Shown: positions 38,943 through 52,123 of the stretch, piece by piece
Layout: each line of letters begins with the position of its first letter
Numbering within the stretch: the stretch's first letter is position 1
Assembly (NCBI RefSeq): GCF_018687715.1
Contig: NC_056758.1
Span: 2,170,001 to 2,234,000 of the forward strand
From: Carya illinoinensis
Taxonomy: Eukaryota; Streptophyta; Magnoliopsida; Fagales; Juglandaceae
DNA: 64,000 nucleotides
Direction: 5' to 3'
The notes under the pieces: model-generated
Told to the model about the DNA's origin: nothing
What the model saw: the letters and a program-made list of their open reading frames with translations, nothing else
The model's database searches: none
Made by a program: the position numbers and the translations under genes

Positions 38943-41900
38943 ATGGCTTCTTCATATTCAAGTTGCTGCTTCTTGAATTCATGCTCCTCTGCATCAGTAC
39001 TCAACCCATCCTCAGCCACACGCTTTTCCTTATCTTTTTCTCACTCGATCTTTAATGGCCACAATGGAGTTTCACTGAACAGAGCTGGCTCTAGCTCAAG
39101 TATACGTGCCAAGTTTGATAAGTTCCAAGGTGAGGATAGTCCTAATACCATCACACCTTCTACTTTACCAGCACAGCCAGAAATTATTCAAGAAGATGTA
39201 GAAGAGGAAGATGATGACAGGTTCTGTTTCGTATAAACACGAGTTACCTCGCTTATCTGGGTTCACTTGTTTAGTTTATCTGGGAATTTCCATTCTGGGT
39301 TTCAAGTTGCTAAATATCAGAATATGTGGAGGATATATGATGGATGGCTATAGTGAAATTGAAGGGAATTTGGTGATATCCATTGATGAGAATCAATTTG
39401 GGGTCTTTGGACGGATTGAGTCATTTTGTTGTTGTTTTTAATGCGTTTGAATCTTTTGATTATGTAAATCTTGCCAAATATCTCATTCTATGTGTATAAT
39501 TTGCACTATGCCTTTGAGTTGAAAAAAATAGTAACTTATGTAATGTGTTTGGGAGTTTGAAGGGATTAGGAAGGAGAACGGCGACCTTAAGACGGAATGG
39601 AATAGAGTTTTAAGTGCTTTTGGGAGATTATGTTAAAGAGCAAATGAAAAAGAAATAAACTTGCACCTATGCCCCTTATAATTTAGTTCTGATTCGATTG
39701 AAAAGTAAAATGGACACAATTCCATCTTAAGGAGTGGTACTTAACAGGTTAAGCATCTTGATCTTCTAGCTCAAGTGCCTTATGATAAGCCTTCTTATAT
39801 AAAAAAAGTGCCTTATGATAAGTCTAACAAGCTTGTATAGTAGCCTAGGATTTTGTCTAGTCTTATAATAATTTTATGGGTTTAGCTACTGACTGATTAC
39901 GTGATAATTAAAAATTTTGGTATTTTGCATTTAGGAAGCATGCTAGTAATATCGATATGTATAGGCCTTGAACTCGAAACATAGCAAAAGACGCAAACTT
40001 CTAGTTCATCTCATAACAATTGTTTTTTGGTTGAGTTGATAAACTGTCATTTAGATTACTTGTTTCTTAGCCTTGAATCTGATAAGTGAAAGGAAAGCCA
40101 CTTGTGATTTATTTATCTTTCAGCTGCTTGCCTTCTGACTTGGAGGGGGCCGTCCGGCAATCAAGTCAAGCAACTGCCTCGTTTTTGTCTTCTGGAGGAA
40201 TGAGAGCAATAGTACGTGCAAAAAGAAAAATGTAATCTTATTGATTGAAAATGGAAGCTCCTCATTTTTTTGGTTTTTTTCTCCTTTGTTCTATTAGTTT
40301 GAAGCTGAAATGAATCTAATAAAGGAAACAAAAGAAGTTTTTGAATTTTTCAAAGCAATCCTATCCCAGGAAAATTTGATGTTTTTTCTTTTCTATTGAA
40401 AGCAAAGCAAAGTATCGGAAAGAAAAGGTATAATATCCAAAACTGAAAAAAAAAAAAGAAAAATTAAAATAAGAGGTATTAGTGTAATAAAGTCCTCAAA
40501 AGGTAAATAAAATAAAAGAGGTATATTAGGTAATGAGCTATTCTATATTTTAATTTTCTTAGCAAATTATGCTGAGTTCTACTACTGCCTTATCAATATT
40601 TCAGCCTATTAAACCTTTTGCAGTATAATACTTGCAACAATTGAGCTCAAACCTGTCTCGGGATGGTTTAAAGAGTTGTATATTTTGAAATAGAAGATAC
40701 TATTAAAATTTTGGGCAGTTTGTGTGTGTGTGTGTGTTTGTGCGTGTGGAGAGTATTTCATGGTGAGATGCCACCTCTAATGTTCAGTTCTGTAAATCGA
40801 CTTCACTACTTCAGTCGGTTCTCTGCTCTTTTCTACTGTTTAAAGTCATGCTATCTTTTTACAGGTTGAGCTCCTAATTCCCCAGTTGCAGTTTCTAGAT
40901 GATGAAGGTGCACAAGCTGAGCTCTGGGAACTGTCAAGAACTTTCTTGGATACACTAATCAAAGAAACAGGATCTCAGGTTATTTGGACATATTTCTTGA
41001 AGTTACAGAAGTAAAGTGTTTGGGATTGACTTAACTATACAGTCTGAGAGAATGAATTAACATGTGAAGGAGGTTCTCTATTAATGTTACCTAACCTTTG
41101 CTTTGAAGTTGGCAATTTTAGCCCACATCCATTACAAAGTAAAACAGTTACCAATCCTTGAGCAATCAGTCTTAAGGAATTGATGACAATTCGAACTACT
41201 GTATCTTATAGTGGTTAATGATGTATGCTTTTTTCCCTTTTTATGATAAGTAAATCTAGGGTTACTATTTAGCATACATCATCTCCGTTGCTAAGTTCTG
41301 TAATTTGAATTTTTAGAGAGTTAAAGCCATATTTCCTGATGCTGGTGCCGCTGCACTTCTAAAGTACCGATGGAAAGATGCTGCTTTTGGATTTTCTAGG
41401 TAATGTTCACCATGTTGATGGACGTCCTATAAGCATGTACTTTGTTAGCTTGGCTAACCATCCTTTCTCATATGAATCTGGCACTTTTTTCATTTTTTTT
41501 TCTGCATATTTATTTTCTGGTACGGGGTCATTGTCTTATGAAGCTCTACCGCATAAACTTGAATAATAGTTAATTGAACTTAATTAGCCATATATGTGAT
41601 ATTTAAAATTTTGTCTTATTTCATACAGCTTAAGTGACAGGAAGCCTGTAGAGAGTGAAGACGAGATCGTGGTTATGGTTGTTCCTGATTATCAGATGTT
41701 GGGATATGTAGAGAGAATTGCATCTGATCTCTCAAATGAACCGGTACCATTCTGATCTCCTCAGTCCTTTATTAGAAGCGATGGTCTCTATATGCACATT
41801 TCTGTTTATTATCATGATTCTCATGATCAGAAGTCTAGACACTATTGTGATGATGACTCACATTTACTTCTTAATGTATACCAAATGATAGAATTTCTTT

Positions 41901-44123
41901 ATAAGGTACATTGCATGCATTCATGCATTATATCCTATTTTAACAACCCCACGGTAAGTTTGGAAAAGTTTCTTTTTTCAGTAAATTCTAACATGAAACT
42001 AATATTTATCTTCTCGCTGCATCATTGTCTATTGGTAATATCAAGTTAACATTTGCTTACACATATGCGCATAGAAAACACATTTTTGTATCATGGCTGC
42101 TGAACAACTGACTGACTAAAATACCTATCTATGTGTATTAGTTGCTGTCTGATGATGTATGTCAAATAAAGTTGGATTGTTTATATTCAAGCTGTAGAAA
42201 TTACAGTTTGCTAAATATTTTGTTTTGACTCTTTCATAACATTCTGGTGACATTGGAGCTTGGATACCACTCCCCTTGGCTAAGTTGTTGATGGTTTCCA
42301 GTGGTCAAACTGACATATGTCAGCCATTGTGACAACTCTTTGAACTGACCAAAACATCCAGACTCCTGAACTGCAATGACACGGGTAGCTGTCAACCTCA
42401 TACCCTGTCACTAGGTCGGGTCATTGGCGTGAAATATTGCCCACTTCACCACCATATATGCCATGTGCTAGTTGGGTTGGGAGTGGTTGCTTTTTAAACA
42501 CCCATCACCTGACAGCCAACTCTATTCCCATTGGAAATCCGTTTTTCTTTCCCAGCCCCATCTGACCAACACCAAAAAGTGACTGTTTTTAGTTGGATTG
42601 GTTCGTTTGGGTCAAAAGGGTAGGCATTTTGTCCGCCCTTGCAGATATTCTGTCAAGGTTTCCATTTGTTTTGTACTATGGCCTAGGGTGTATCTAACCT
42701 AAAATTCTTTCATTACTTTTTTAGTTCTTTTGATATAGGAGTGTTAATGCGTATGCTCTATAATAGAGGGCTTGGTTTAGAACTATTGTCCTCACTGCAT
42801 CTCATATATTGGCAGCCGAGGCCTCTCATAATGTGGAACCCGCGTCTAATCAGTGAGGATGTAGGAGTTGGGGTTAATGTTCGAAGGTTAAGGCGGTATT
42901 TTCTACGGTATGCTTATTATCATTCTCTCTACATTTTGAACTAGCCTGTTTCTTGTTATTTTAAGCTCATTCAATTGGTTAGCCTTTCCACTTGCTCTAG
43001 TTCATTAGGAAAAAAAGTACTTTTATATTATCAAGCTGAACTCAAATCACCTTAATTTTGCACTCTGTACCTTAGTTAAATGATTGGCTATCGTATCTCA
43101 TATCATACTCAATAACTGCGTTAAGAATATGATCATGCCATGTAAAACCTTCCTCACTGATTGTATTGTCTTGGCTCACCATTGACCCTTTTAAACTTCC
43201 TTCAGTTAATTGTATTTAACTAACATGTCAGATTTTTTAGACCACCAGTAACATCTTCTGAACTCTTCTCGTTCATGTGTATAATATTATACATGTTTAG
43301 GATCATTACAAACAACCAACTCTTATGTTTTTATTTTTGCAGCACTTTTTCAACAGTTTACTCAATGAGACCTCTGCCATCTGGTGCCGTGTTTAGGTGT
43401 TATCCAGGGTAAGGTCCAGTTTGCATCTTACCGAGTTCCTAACCTCTCATGGGCACCTGTTGTCTAGTTTTATATCTATAACCAAATGCATCATTATCCA
43501 TGTATTGATGATATCTGTGTTGTGATCACATGCATGATACCGTTAACATGGGCTAGGGCTTGTGCTAGGTGAAACAATCAGGGGCCCTTTTAAGATTTTC
43601 ATTTTTGGTTCTCATGTCAATCATTGCTTCTGATAGTCTACCTCTGAATCTGTTTTCTGATCTTTCACAAGATCGTGGAAGGTGTTCTATGATGATAAGG
43701 ATAGACCAAACAGATACCTCCTTGCCAAAGAACTCATTAGCCGTCCTGATGCGGAGGATCTTGAGGTAAGTTGCTGGTAACTTTTTATAATGTCTCCTCG
43801 GAAGAGGTGTGATGTGTTATGCAAAGAAATCTGAATTTACACTAAAAATGTATTGTGATGGATTCATAAATGTTAGAAATCTTTTATACATATATTTATT
43901 TATTAGAAATCGTTAAATCTTGCATGTTAAGCCTGACCACACCCACAAACAGAAACAAAATGTCAGCTGTAAGAACTAGACGAATTGAAAAGTTATGTGC
44001 TGTTATTTGCAGATAATATTTGGAAATGTAGCGGAGGGATCAGAGCAGGGTCCATCTCTGTTTAACAGAGCAGCCAGCGTCTTCTCTTCACTAAATCGGT
44101 TTATGAAGGCGATTTCAAAATAA
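38943..44123 (+). CDS. DUF1995 domain protein, plastid-targeted
   Basis: Nine exons, 38943-39220, 40124-40211, 40865-40978, 41317-41399, 41629-41743, 42816-42907, 43343-43408, 43672-43765 and 44013-44123, join to 346 residues. The N-terminus (MASSYSSCCFLNSCSSASVL, then Ser/Arg/Asn-rich to residue about 55) looks like a chloroplast transit peptide. The DUF1995 body has CLPSDLEGAVRQSSQATASF, RAIVELLIPQLQFLDDEGAQ, RVKAIFPDAGAAALLKYRWK, IVVMVVPDYQMLGYVERIAS and PRPLIMWNPRLISEDVGVGV. SWKVFYDDKDRPNRYLLAKE and EIIFGNVAEGSEQGPSLFNR follow. The family includes adenylate-kinase-like and LPA3-type plastid proteins, but the biochemical role of this member is unknown to me. All phases agree, so the model is firm. 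Intron 5 (41744-42815) holds a repeat-like block at about 42240-42670. Confidence 0.92.
42240..42670. repeat. Unassigned repeat-like block in DUF1995 intron 5
   Basis: G+C-richer sequence containing GGTCGGGTCATTGGCGTGAA and GTTGGGTTGGGAGTGG sits in an otherwise AT-rich intron. Composition and position suggest an old insertion. No ends or family were identified. Confidence 0.3.
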
Positions 44124-45178
44124 TCCTTTTATTTTTATCTGTTCCCAAAAATGTTGAAGATCAATCTATTTCTATCCTGCATCATTTCTTTGTAAATTTT
44201 GTAGCTTGAACCCGACTATATAACGCATACTACATATAGTTGCATTACACAATCTGAGCAAGTACCTGTTCTTCTCATTGTAATACCAGGAAATGGTGCA
44301 ACGAGATGCACCAAAATATAGCATACTTGGTGTCTTCTCTCTCTCTCTCTCTCTCTCTCCGTTACTTTCCATCTCTAAGCCTAAGGTGACAAGGTCCTAT
44401 GTTTGAATTAAAATATTACTTCTATTCATTTTCCTCGACATTGGTTGAAGTCTCCAATGAGTAATGGCAGATATGTGGGCGGCTCGGGACTATTTTTCTG
44501 TAGTTATTGGGCTTTGCGGCAATCGAACCACTGCACATGGTCTCAGAAAATAATTTATCAGAAGGTTTTGCTTCATGCCTTTTAGGCATAATGTAAGAGA
44601 TTCGACAATTCTCCTGGCTTCCACACAGTCAAAAGCACGAGAACCACGCTTCACTGAAAGCAGGGAATGCGGAGAAGCATAGGATCTTGCTCGTCTGCTT
44701 TTCATAGGATCTTTCTTCTCCATGGCCCGGATGCATATGTGGAAAGAACCTCACGCATTAGGGTCGTTAAGGTTTTCCGCTACAGATTGGCTAGAGCTTG
44801 AGCATTGTTATCTTTTATCAAGAGAAAGGAGGCAGATTGGTAAGAAAGGCAGACCAAATACGGGAGGGGACCAAAATGCTCATCAGCAAGTAAAGAACTG
44901 TTTCTTGGAGCATAAACGTGAGCCTCCGAGTCACAAAAAAACAGAAACTTACAATATTTACAAACATTTCCTTCAAAAATATGGTGTTACGACTTCATTA
45001 CACAAAAAAAATATATATATTTTGTCCCTTGGCTTTTCCTATGTACATGCAGTTGACAAGAAGGCTCCTAATAACATCTGTAAGCAGTATCGGTTTCCCT
45101 TTTCTTCAATAAGCAGAGTGCTGTTTGGTGAATTTGGCAATAAAAATCAAAGCCACATACAAACCAGCAGTCCAAATG
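44124..45178. other. Convergent 3' flanks of DUF1995 and J-protein genes
   Basis: Contains both 3' UTRs and a short (CT)n at 44335-44360. A minus-strand reading frame at 44723-44490 (MEKKDPMKSRRARSYASPHS..., 77 codons) has a plausible composition but no motif and no evident exon partners. I list it only as an unassigned ORF. Confidence 0.4.
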
Positions 45179-48100
45179 TCAAAACCAATCAACATGTTTG
45201 GTTGAAGTTTTGGGTTGCTTCTTTGGCTTTTGGTATCGATTGTTCTCAAACTTGGCTCTAGCCATAAGAGAATAAAGCAATTCTGCCTCGGCTGATGTAT
45301 CATAAGGCTTGTTCAAGATACTGCAATACCAAAATAAACCAGAAAGAGAACACTAGTGAACAACCATAAGATATAGCCCAAATTGTAAGCTTGTATATTT
45401 GCGAGTGAGATGTGACAAAATCAAGGCTATTTATAATACCAATCCGTGTGTAAATATTCTAAGCTTTTGGCAGAAAAAGAGATGGAGCATGAGAATGCAA
45501 TTAAAACACTAATCAAGCTGAATTAAGAACACAAGCCTGCTCCATTTCTTTCACAGTTGTGGATACAGGGTAGTAGTTCTATTAGTTCTCTGGATCAATT
45601 TTAGCATCTACGACTATGAACAATGATTTCCGGGGAGTTATGAGATATACCTGTCCAGTAGCTCCTCTAAGATAATTCTCTGCGAAGGTGTAACGTAATA
45701 AATACAACTTCTTGGGCACTGACCCACCGCCATCTGAACTTGGTAATCGTCACCATGTCCTAATCAAATGCACAGAGGTTTTAAAGTTGAAATAATAAAG
45801 AATATCATTGGGCTGATTTTCAGTTCATAGTAGTTATAGTGTGTTAAAACCACCAAACTAAACTGTTGAGTGGTAATTGTGAATTTGTTCTCATTCTCCT
45901 GTCCCCTTCTTTTAAAATATCCTTAACCCCGTCAAATAAAAATGACTATACTACTATAATAAAAACAACTTGCCTGCACCCCATCTTACTTTCATCTGTT
46001 CTTTCTACACACAACGTACAAGCAAATTAACCAACCTTGCGAAGATACCCTAGCAGTTCCAGTGGAAGCATACGTGAAGGCATGAGGGGCCCCTTTTACA
46101 CAAGAATATGGACAGCCTGCTGATGATTTAGAAATAGCAACAGTGAGAGAAAGACCAAAGTATCACACTTTGACTAAAATCATTTGCTTGACCTCTTGCC
46201 AAGATGCTGAGAAGTAATTTTCACAAATATAGCTGTACCAAGGCAAATCAACTTTGATGCCGTAATTATCTAATTGCATAAGGTTTTAGTATAATAAGAT
46301 GATTGTACAAGAATTTCTAGAGTTTTTCAAGATGACATACTATCACAAAAGTAAGAAACAGAAAAAAGAGAGTCAAATATCTCTAAAACTTGAGATTTTC
46401 AACCATTAGTGCAGAGTATCAATGGAACTCAGCATGAACAGGTTTTCCACACAGGGATTAGTCCATGACAACGAGACGATTTCCCAAGAGCACTTCATAT
46501 ATATGATGTAACCAAGAGTACTTTTTTTTATGGGAATCTACGTGCATGCAACAGGGGAAGAATAGACCCAGCAATTGTAACATCCAATATAATGAATGCA
46601 TCAGTACCTTTGCCAAGACAGAGAACCTCATTAACAAAGAGATCAAATGCTTCACATTCTGGATTTTCAAAGGGATCCAAACATTCCCTACAAATGCAAC
46701 TTCAATGGTGAGAGTGATAGAAGTTGTACAACGAAAGAAACAGACAACAGATAAAACAAATAAATCAAATCATTTAGATCTCAGGGAAAAGATTATGATT
46801 CATGGAAAGTCAAGCAAAAGATGTGGGAAATGTTTGTTTCATATTTATTATATGTACATCCTGTTAGAAAAACACCATTAACATGCACCAGTAAGTACTT
46901 CACACAATGTAGCCAGATACACCATCAAGAGAGCAGGACGTTAATTACTACTGTCATTTTCATAAAGTTGGCAATTTCACTTGGTGCCGGCGTACACGAC
47001 CAAACAACTAACGGTCCAAATCAACAATTGGAAGCGTAATTTCAATGTGAGTGATAGGGAAAAAAAAACTTAAAAAAAAAAAAACCGAAATTACAAGCAC
47101 GCCCTCCTATAAAATTCTTGACAGACAAATAGGAAAGGCTTACCTCTCGATGATCTCTGATCGACTGTAGTTTGATAACATCTGCACATATTATCTAACA
47201 ACAGTTACTAGTTGTAATTATTAGAAGTCTAGAACTAAAAAACAACTCGTTTCTGCATATAGCTATAATGTTTTTTAAGCTTGATTATATAAATCAGCAT
47301 ATTTAGACAACGATACCGGATGTATTAAAAAATAGGCAACAAGAATCCGTAAGAGACGCAAAATGAAACAAAACAAAAACTTAAGATTAGTGACATGAAT
47401 AACAACCTCCAGATTAATTCTACATAATGTGAGAATTTCCCTACACTGTAAATTCAACACTTAGCATCAAACCCATATTTGCCTTTCCCTTTGTAGCCGC
47501 ATGTAAATATTTATAAATAGCAGTACCTCATATGCCTGGATGACTCGGCGAATCATTGTATCAGAATCTGGCCCATCTCTATTCACGTCAGGATGGAATT
47601 GCTTCACCTTTGTTTAAATCATAGGAAAGAAATTAGGTCTACAACCACCAAACAATAACTAATTATGAATTGTGGAAATCAAATACACTTTATTTGTGTT
47701 TTTACATATCCATGGCCTTGTCTATAATTACAATTCCAGTTCTGTATCTTTTCCAATACCCACCCAATAAATACTCCACCAAGCTGAGCCTAAATCACCT
47801 CCCAGTTCTTAATCAGCCCCTCAAAAAATAGTTCTTTATTAGCCGCCAAATCCACACCCCGCGGCAAAAAAAAAAAAAACCATAATGCAAAACTCAAATT
47901 TCTCGTATTTTCCTCCATTATCTTCGCAACTAAAAAAAAAAAAAAAACAGAGCATACGCTGATTCGAATAGGGTAAATATATGTACTTTAGCTCGGAAAG
48001 CGGCTTTGAGCTCGGCGGCAGTACAGTCAGGCTCAACGCCGAGGACGACGTAAGCCGAAGTACTGGAAAGAGGAGCGTCTACTCCGATTCTCTCTCTGCA

Positions 48101-48247
48101 ATTTGTATAATTCAGACTTGAAAGAGAAGAGGAAAGCAATTCTGGGTTTCTGAAATTGGAGGGAAAATGGTGACCGTTGGGAAATGTTACGGCTTTTCGA
48201 AACGGAAGAATTGAAGTGGTCGAGCTGCAGAGAAGCAAACATTCCAT
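45179..48247 (-). CDS. Plastid J-domain protein with ferredoxin-like C-terminus
   Basis: Seven minus-strand exons, 48247-47987, 47607-47527, 47181-47144, 46687-46608, 46116-46036, 45759-45651 and 45320-45179, join to 263 residues. A Ser/Arg-rich N-terminus (MECLLLCSSTTSILPFRKAV) resembles a transit peptide. The J-domain is YVVLGVEPDCTAAELKAAFR, then KQFHPDVN with the HPD motif, and IRRVIQAYEML. A Cys-rich half follows with GKGCPYSCVKGAPHAF and GQCPRSCIYYVTPSQRIILE, a ferredoxin-like arrangement that may bind an Fe-S cluster. It ends KKQPKTSTKHVDWF. The J-domain would stimulate an Hsp70 partner. The C-terminal role is inferred. The acceptor before exon 5 is CAGCAG, so use of 46119 would insert one Ala or change one residue. 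Confidence 0.92.
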
Positions 48248-49800
48248 CTCTGTGTCTCTGTCTCTCTCTCGGGGGCAAGCAAGCAGGGCTCTGTAGACTA
48301 GTTCACATTAAAGTGCCAGTGGTTCAAACTGCAACCGTCTAGACGATGAGGTGAGTTGAGTCTTATAAATGGTAGTCACTTGAGATGCTAGGATGACTTT
48401 TATGAATTCTATTTAATATGAATTTAAATATATTTATAAAAAATTAAAAAAATTATGAATTATATGGGTAGAGGATGTCGAGTTGAAAAAAATTATCGAG
48501 ATAAATTACCTTTCTTCGAAAGAAGAAATCAATTAGACGTTTTTAACTTCTTTCTTTTTTTTAAATTTTTTTTTCAAATTCTAAAGTTTAAAGTAAGAAA
48601 AAAAATAGACATAAAATAAGTTATAATATTAATAACGGCATAAGATCGGGATTTTAAGGAAAGCATTAATGCTTAATAAATGTTGTAGAAGTTGATTTAT
48701 ATGTCTATCCTTCTTATTTTAGATCTTATATGTAATTCAGATAAGAATTCAAGGTATCTTAATTCTATTTGCTCTTCTTTCAATAGAAAGAAGAATACAT
48801 AAGGGAAAAAGAAACTATGGAAGCAATTGTAACGGCTTAAAGGGTTGACTGCCGTTATCCTCGGTACCAAGATTTCCAATACTTCTGCGCTTTCATGCTT
48901 AATTTCAGCAACTCCATCCATGCTTCCTCCAAACACACTATTCTTTATGACCTCTCAAGGGCATTGGCTTGCTTCCTCCTGTCATAAATCCCGAGGCACT
49001 CTGTTCTCTTTCTTTGTATCGTGAACTTTTGCTCTGTTTTACAACTCTGGTCATCAAAAGCCTCGGTCCAGACAGTATTTATAGCTTTATTTTACAAACA
49101 TCAAAGATGAAATGATTACAACTCTCTGAAACTCTTTAAGGCCATGTGAGTGACCGTCTTCCTTACGTAAGGCTGAAAACCATTTCTATATCTGATTTGA
49201 GGGAATGCTTCCTTCTCTAAGATTGGAAACGCCACACTGAGCAGTATGCATGTGCCTGGAAAGTGGATATGTGTGTGCTTGTGAACTTGCCTAGGTGCAC
49301 GGGGACGGAGCGATAGAAAAGAAATTGCATGTAATACGCAGCAGGATCGTGAACTTCTTATTAACTTCTATCAGGTGTGATGTAACTTAATCATTTCTGA
49401 GACTTAAAAGATCATGATCTACACGTTTCCTGCTAATTTCTTCCCTCTCATTTTCCTACCAAGTATGCTAAGTGGGCAAAAGCACTTAAACTATGAACCA
49501 GCTACCAATTCAAAAATTCAATGAAAAATGTTTAGTCTACACAGAATCTTACACAAAAAAAGTCTACATGCTTACATGGTTTAATCTAATTCATTAGAGT
49601 ATAAAACAATTTTTATTGTAAAGTAGATCTGATGTATTACATTTCATGTCAGTGTGTAAATTTCTTTGTGTAAGATTTGTATGTAGACCCAACACTTCTC
49701 AAAATCAATTATATATGAGAGAGAGAGAGAGATTATCAGTATAAGGACTGAATACTAGGAAGTGTACATTGGAGTGTATAACAGATTAGGCCAATGCTTA
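48248..49800. other. Spacer between the J-protein and PPR genes
   Basis: This contains the J-protein 5' flank and AT-rich filler. A minus-strand patch at about 49090-48830 shows short open pieces in two frames (CLGIYDRRKQANALERS; MFGGSMDGVAEIKHESAEVL), perhaps a decayed retroelement or gene scrap that I cannot name. A MITE-C copy lies at 49540-49690 (inverse ends TCTTACACAAAAAAAGTCTAC / TTTGTGTAAGATTTGTATG). Confidence 0.4.
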
Positions 49801-51765
49801 TCACTCATCCTGATCCATGTAAAAGAGAATGAACCTCTTATCTGGAACATATCCTTCGTCTGTCAAGTGTCTAAACAACTCTGCCAAAAGCCCGTATATG
49901 TTCTCAACTTGAGGATGCATTCTGCCCCCGACAACAAAGCTGTGGATTTTATTTTCAATCTCGATCCAACTTATACCTGTTTCTTTTGCAACCCCCATAT
50001 CCTTCATTCTCTTAATAGTCCTGGCTCTCTCCTTCCACCTGCCTTCAGAAGAATATATATTGGCCAATAAAATGTATGGTGCTGAGCTTTCAGGTGCGGC
50101 CAAAAGCAACTGATCAGCAGCATATTTTCCCATCTCTGAATCTCCTTGAATGCTACAAGCACCAAGTAATGCTTGCCAAATATCTAAACCAGGATTCTCA
50201 GGTAATCCCTCGATAAACTTTCTAGCTTCATTCAGAAGTCCTGCTCGACCCAACATGTCAACAACACAAGCATAGTGTTCTGATCTTGGACTCAACCCAT
50301 GATCTTTAGCCATGGATTCCAACAACTGCATGCCCCTTTGAACTAAGCCAACATGGCTGCAAGCATGGAGCAGAGACAGAAATGTCACGTCTGTTGGCTG
50401 TATGCCTTCCAACGTCATACGTTCATACATTTGTAGGGCTTTGGAGCAATCCCCATGACGGGCAAAAGCTGCGATTAAGGAGTTCCATGAGACAGAGTTC
50501 CTTTTAGGCATTTGAGTGAAGACCTTAACCGAATCCTCCAGATCTCCGCACTTAGAATACATGTTTATAAGCCCATTACTGACAAAAATATTACAACAGA
50601 AGTTCTTTTTGATAGCTAAAGAGTGAATTTGCGTACCAAATCCTAATGAAGTATCAACTCCAAATGCCCCAAGAACAGCTGAAACCATGTCAGGGTCAAC
50701 CTCAATTCCTGCCTTCACAATTTTAGTGAAAATTTGTATAGCCTCTTCCTCAAATCCATTTTGGGCAAAACCCACAAGGATAACAGTCAAGGCAACCTCA
50801 TCAAATTCTGTTGTAGACTCAAATATCTTCCATGCATCTTTTACATTACCACACTTTGAATACATGTCCATTAGAGCACTCTCAATGCAAAACTCTGATT
50901 GAATTCCCAATTTCCAAAGGAGCCCGTGAATTTGAAGCCCTTCCTTTAGGGCCTGCAAACCTGAACATGCCATAAGGGAGCTCAAGTATGTCAAAGAATT
51001 CAGATCAACTGTACCACAACGCATCTGTACGAAAAGATTCAAACTGTCTTCATGGAAACCATTCTGTGCAAGGCCAGAGATTACAGCCGTCCAAGTAATA
51101 ACATTCCTTTCAAGCATTTCATCAAAAACCTGCCTTCCGGAGCTAAAACAGCCACATTTATAATATGCCGTTATCAAAGCATTCCCCACTGCAATTTCCT
51201 GCAAGTAGCCACTTGAAATTACTAGACCATGCATCATTTTACTTGCATAACAAAACTCAGGTCCATCACAAGCTGATAAAATTGTAGTCAAAGTAGCTTT
51301 ATCAAATTGATAAAAACCAGATTCGCACATTCTTTTGAATAACCCAAACCCAGCATCAAACTCCCCATTTCTTAAAAACCCAGAAATAATAGTATTCCAC
51401 GAAACGGTATCTTTCATAGGCATATAACTAAACAGTTTAACTGCATTTGACAATTCTCCGGATTTCGAGTACATAGACAGGAGGGAATTCCAAACAACTA
51501 GGGCGCTCCGGATATTAACCCGGTTCTCGTGGTCGAAAAATTCAAAGTTCTTGATGATCGAGGCATGGATGGAAGAACCCAAATGCAGGAGACATTCTTT
51601 TCCACAAATGTATAAGAGTAGGCTTATGTCTGAGTGGTTGAGGACAAATATTGAGATTTCTGAAACTGGGTTCTGGTGGGTTTGAGTTCTGAAGGGAGAG
51701 AGATAACGCGAAGCCCAAGCGGGACAGTGGGATCTGAGTTTGTGGAAGATCCATTTGGATTTCAT
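49801..51765 (-). CDS. Pentatricopeptide repeat protein, PLS class with E/E+ tail
   Basis: A single intronless frame of 654 residues, as usual for plant PPR genes. PPR motifs recur at about 31-36 residue spacing: [80 protein letters not shown] and [20 protein letters not shown]. Then [20 protein letters not shown] and [20 protein letters not shown] lead into an E domain ([40 protein letters not shown]) and a partial E+ ([20 protein letters not shown]). No DYW domain follows. PLS-E/E+ proteins typically select C-to-U editing sites in organelle RNA with partner deaminases. The target here is unknown. Mitochondrial or plastid targeting by the N-terminus ([20 protein letters not shown]) is likely but not decided. 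Confidence 0.93.
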   Translation of the reverse strand: MKSKWIFHKLRSHCPAWASRYLSPFRTQTHQNPVSEISIFVLNHSDISLLLYICGKECLLHLGSSIHASIIKNFEFFDHENRVNIRSALVVWNSLLSMYSKSGELSNAVKLFSYMPMKDTVSWNTIISGFLRNGEFDAGFGLFKRMCESGFYQFDKATLTTILSACDGPEFCYASKMMHGLVISSGYLQEIAVGNALITAYYKCGCFSSGRQVFDEMLERNVITWTAVISGLAQNGFHEDSLNLFVQMRCGTVDLNSLTYLSSLMACSGLQALKEGLQIHGLLWKLGIQSEFCIESALMDMYSKCGNVKDAWKIFESTTEFDEVALTVILVGFAQNGFEEEAIQIFTKIVKAGIEVDPDMVSAVLGAFGVDTSLGFGTQIHSLAIKKNFCCNIFVSNGLINMYSKCGDLEDSVKVFTQMPKRNSVSWNSLIAAFARHGDCSKALQMYERMTLEGIQPTDVTFLSLLHACSHVGLVQRGMQLLESMAKDHGLSPRSEHYACVVDMLGRAGLLNEARKFIEGLPENPGLDIWQALLGACSIQGDSEMGKYAADQLLLAAPESSAPYILLANIYSSEGRWKERARTIKRMKDMGVAKETGISWIEIENKIHSFVVGGRMHPQVENIYGLLAELFRHLTDEGYVPDKRFILFYMDQDE

Positions 51766-52087
51766 CCATGAAACTGCTTCAGTAACACCTGCTGTTTTTG
51801 TCTATGAGAAGGTTGCTTCTCTTAGTTCGGTCTCAGTGTAGTGCACGTGCGCGGGAAAGAGAGAGGGCGGTGTCTCCGGTGAAAAGTGATGAAAAGTAAT
51901 AACAAAATATTAAATATTAGTAAATAGTAATAAAAAAATAAAAAAATAATAATAAAAATAAAATATTAAATAACAATATAACGATGAGATGAATCTACCC
52001 AAACGTGGCTAAACTAGGGATACTGCATGCTGGGTTCTGATGTTCTGTTCGGCCTAGTAATCCATTAACGGTAATAATCATATAATA

Positions 52088-52123
<36 letters not shown>

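Noticed and set aside
38828..39019. Minus-strand frame MAEDGLSTDAEEHEFKKQQL opposite the DUF1995 first exon
   Set aside because: It is the complement of a Ser/Leu-rich transit peptide, which yields Glu/Lys-rich text. The plus-strand exon is supported by eight in-phase downstream exons.
44490..44723. Minus-strand frame MEKKDPMKSRRARSYASPHS as a gene
   Set aside because: The composition is plausible, but it lies between converging 3' UTRs with no recognisable domain, promoter or partner exon.
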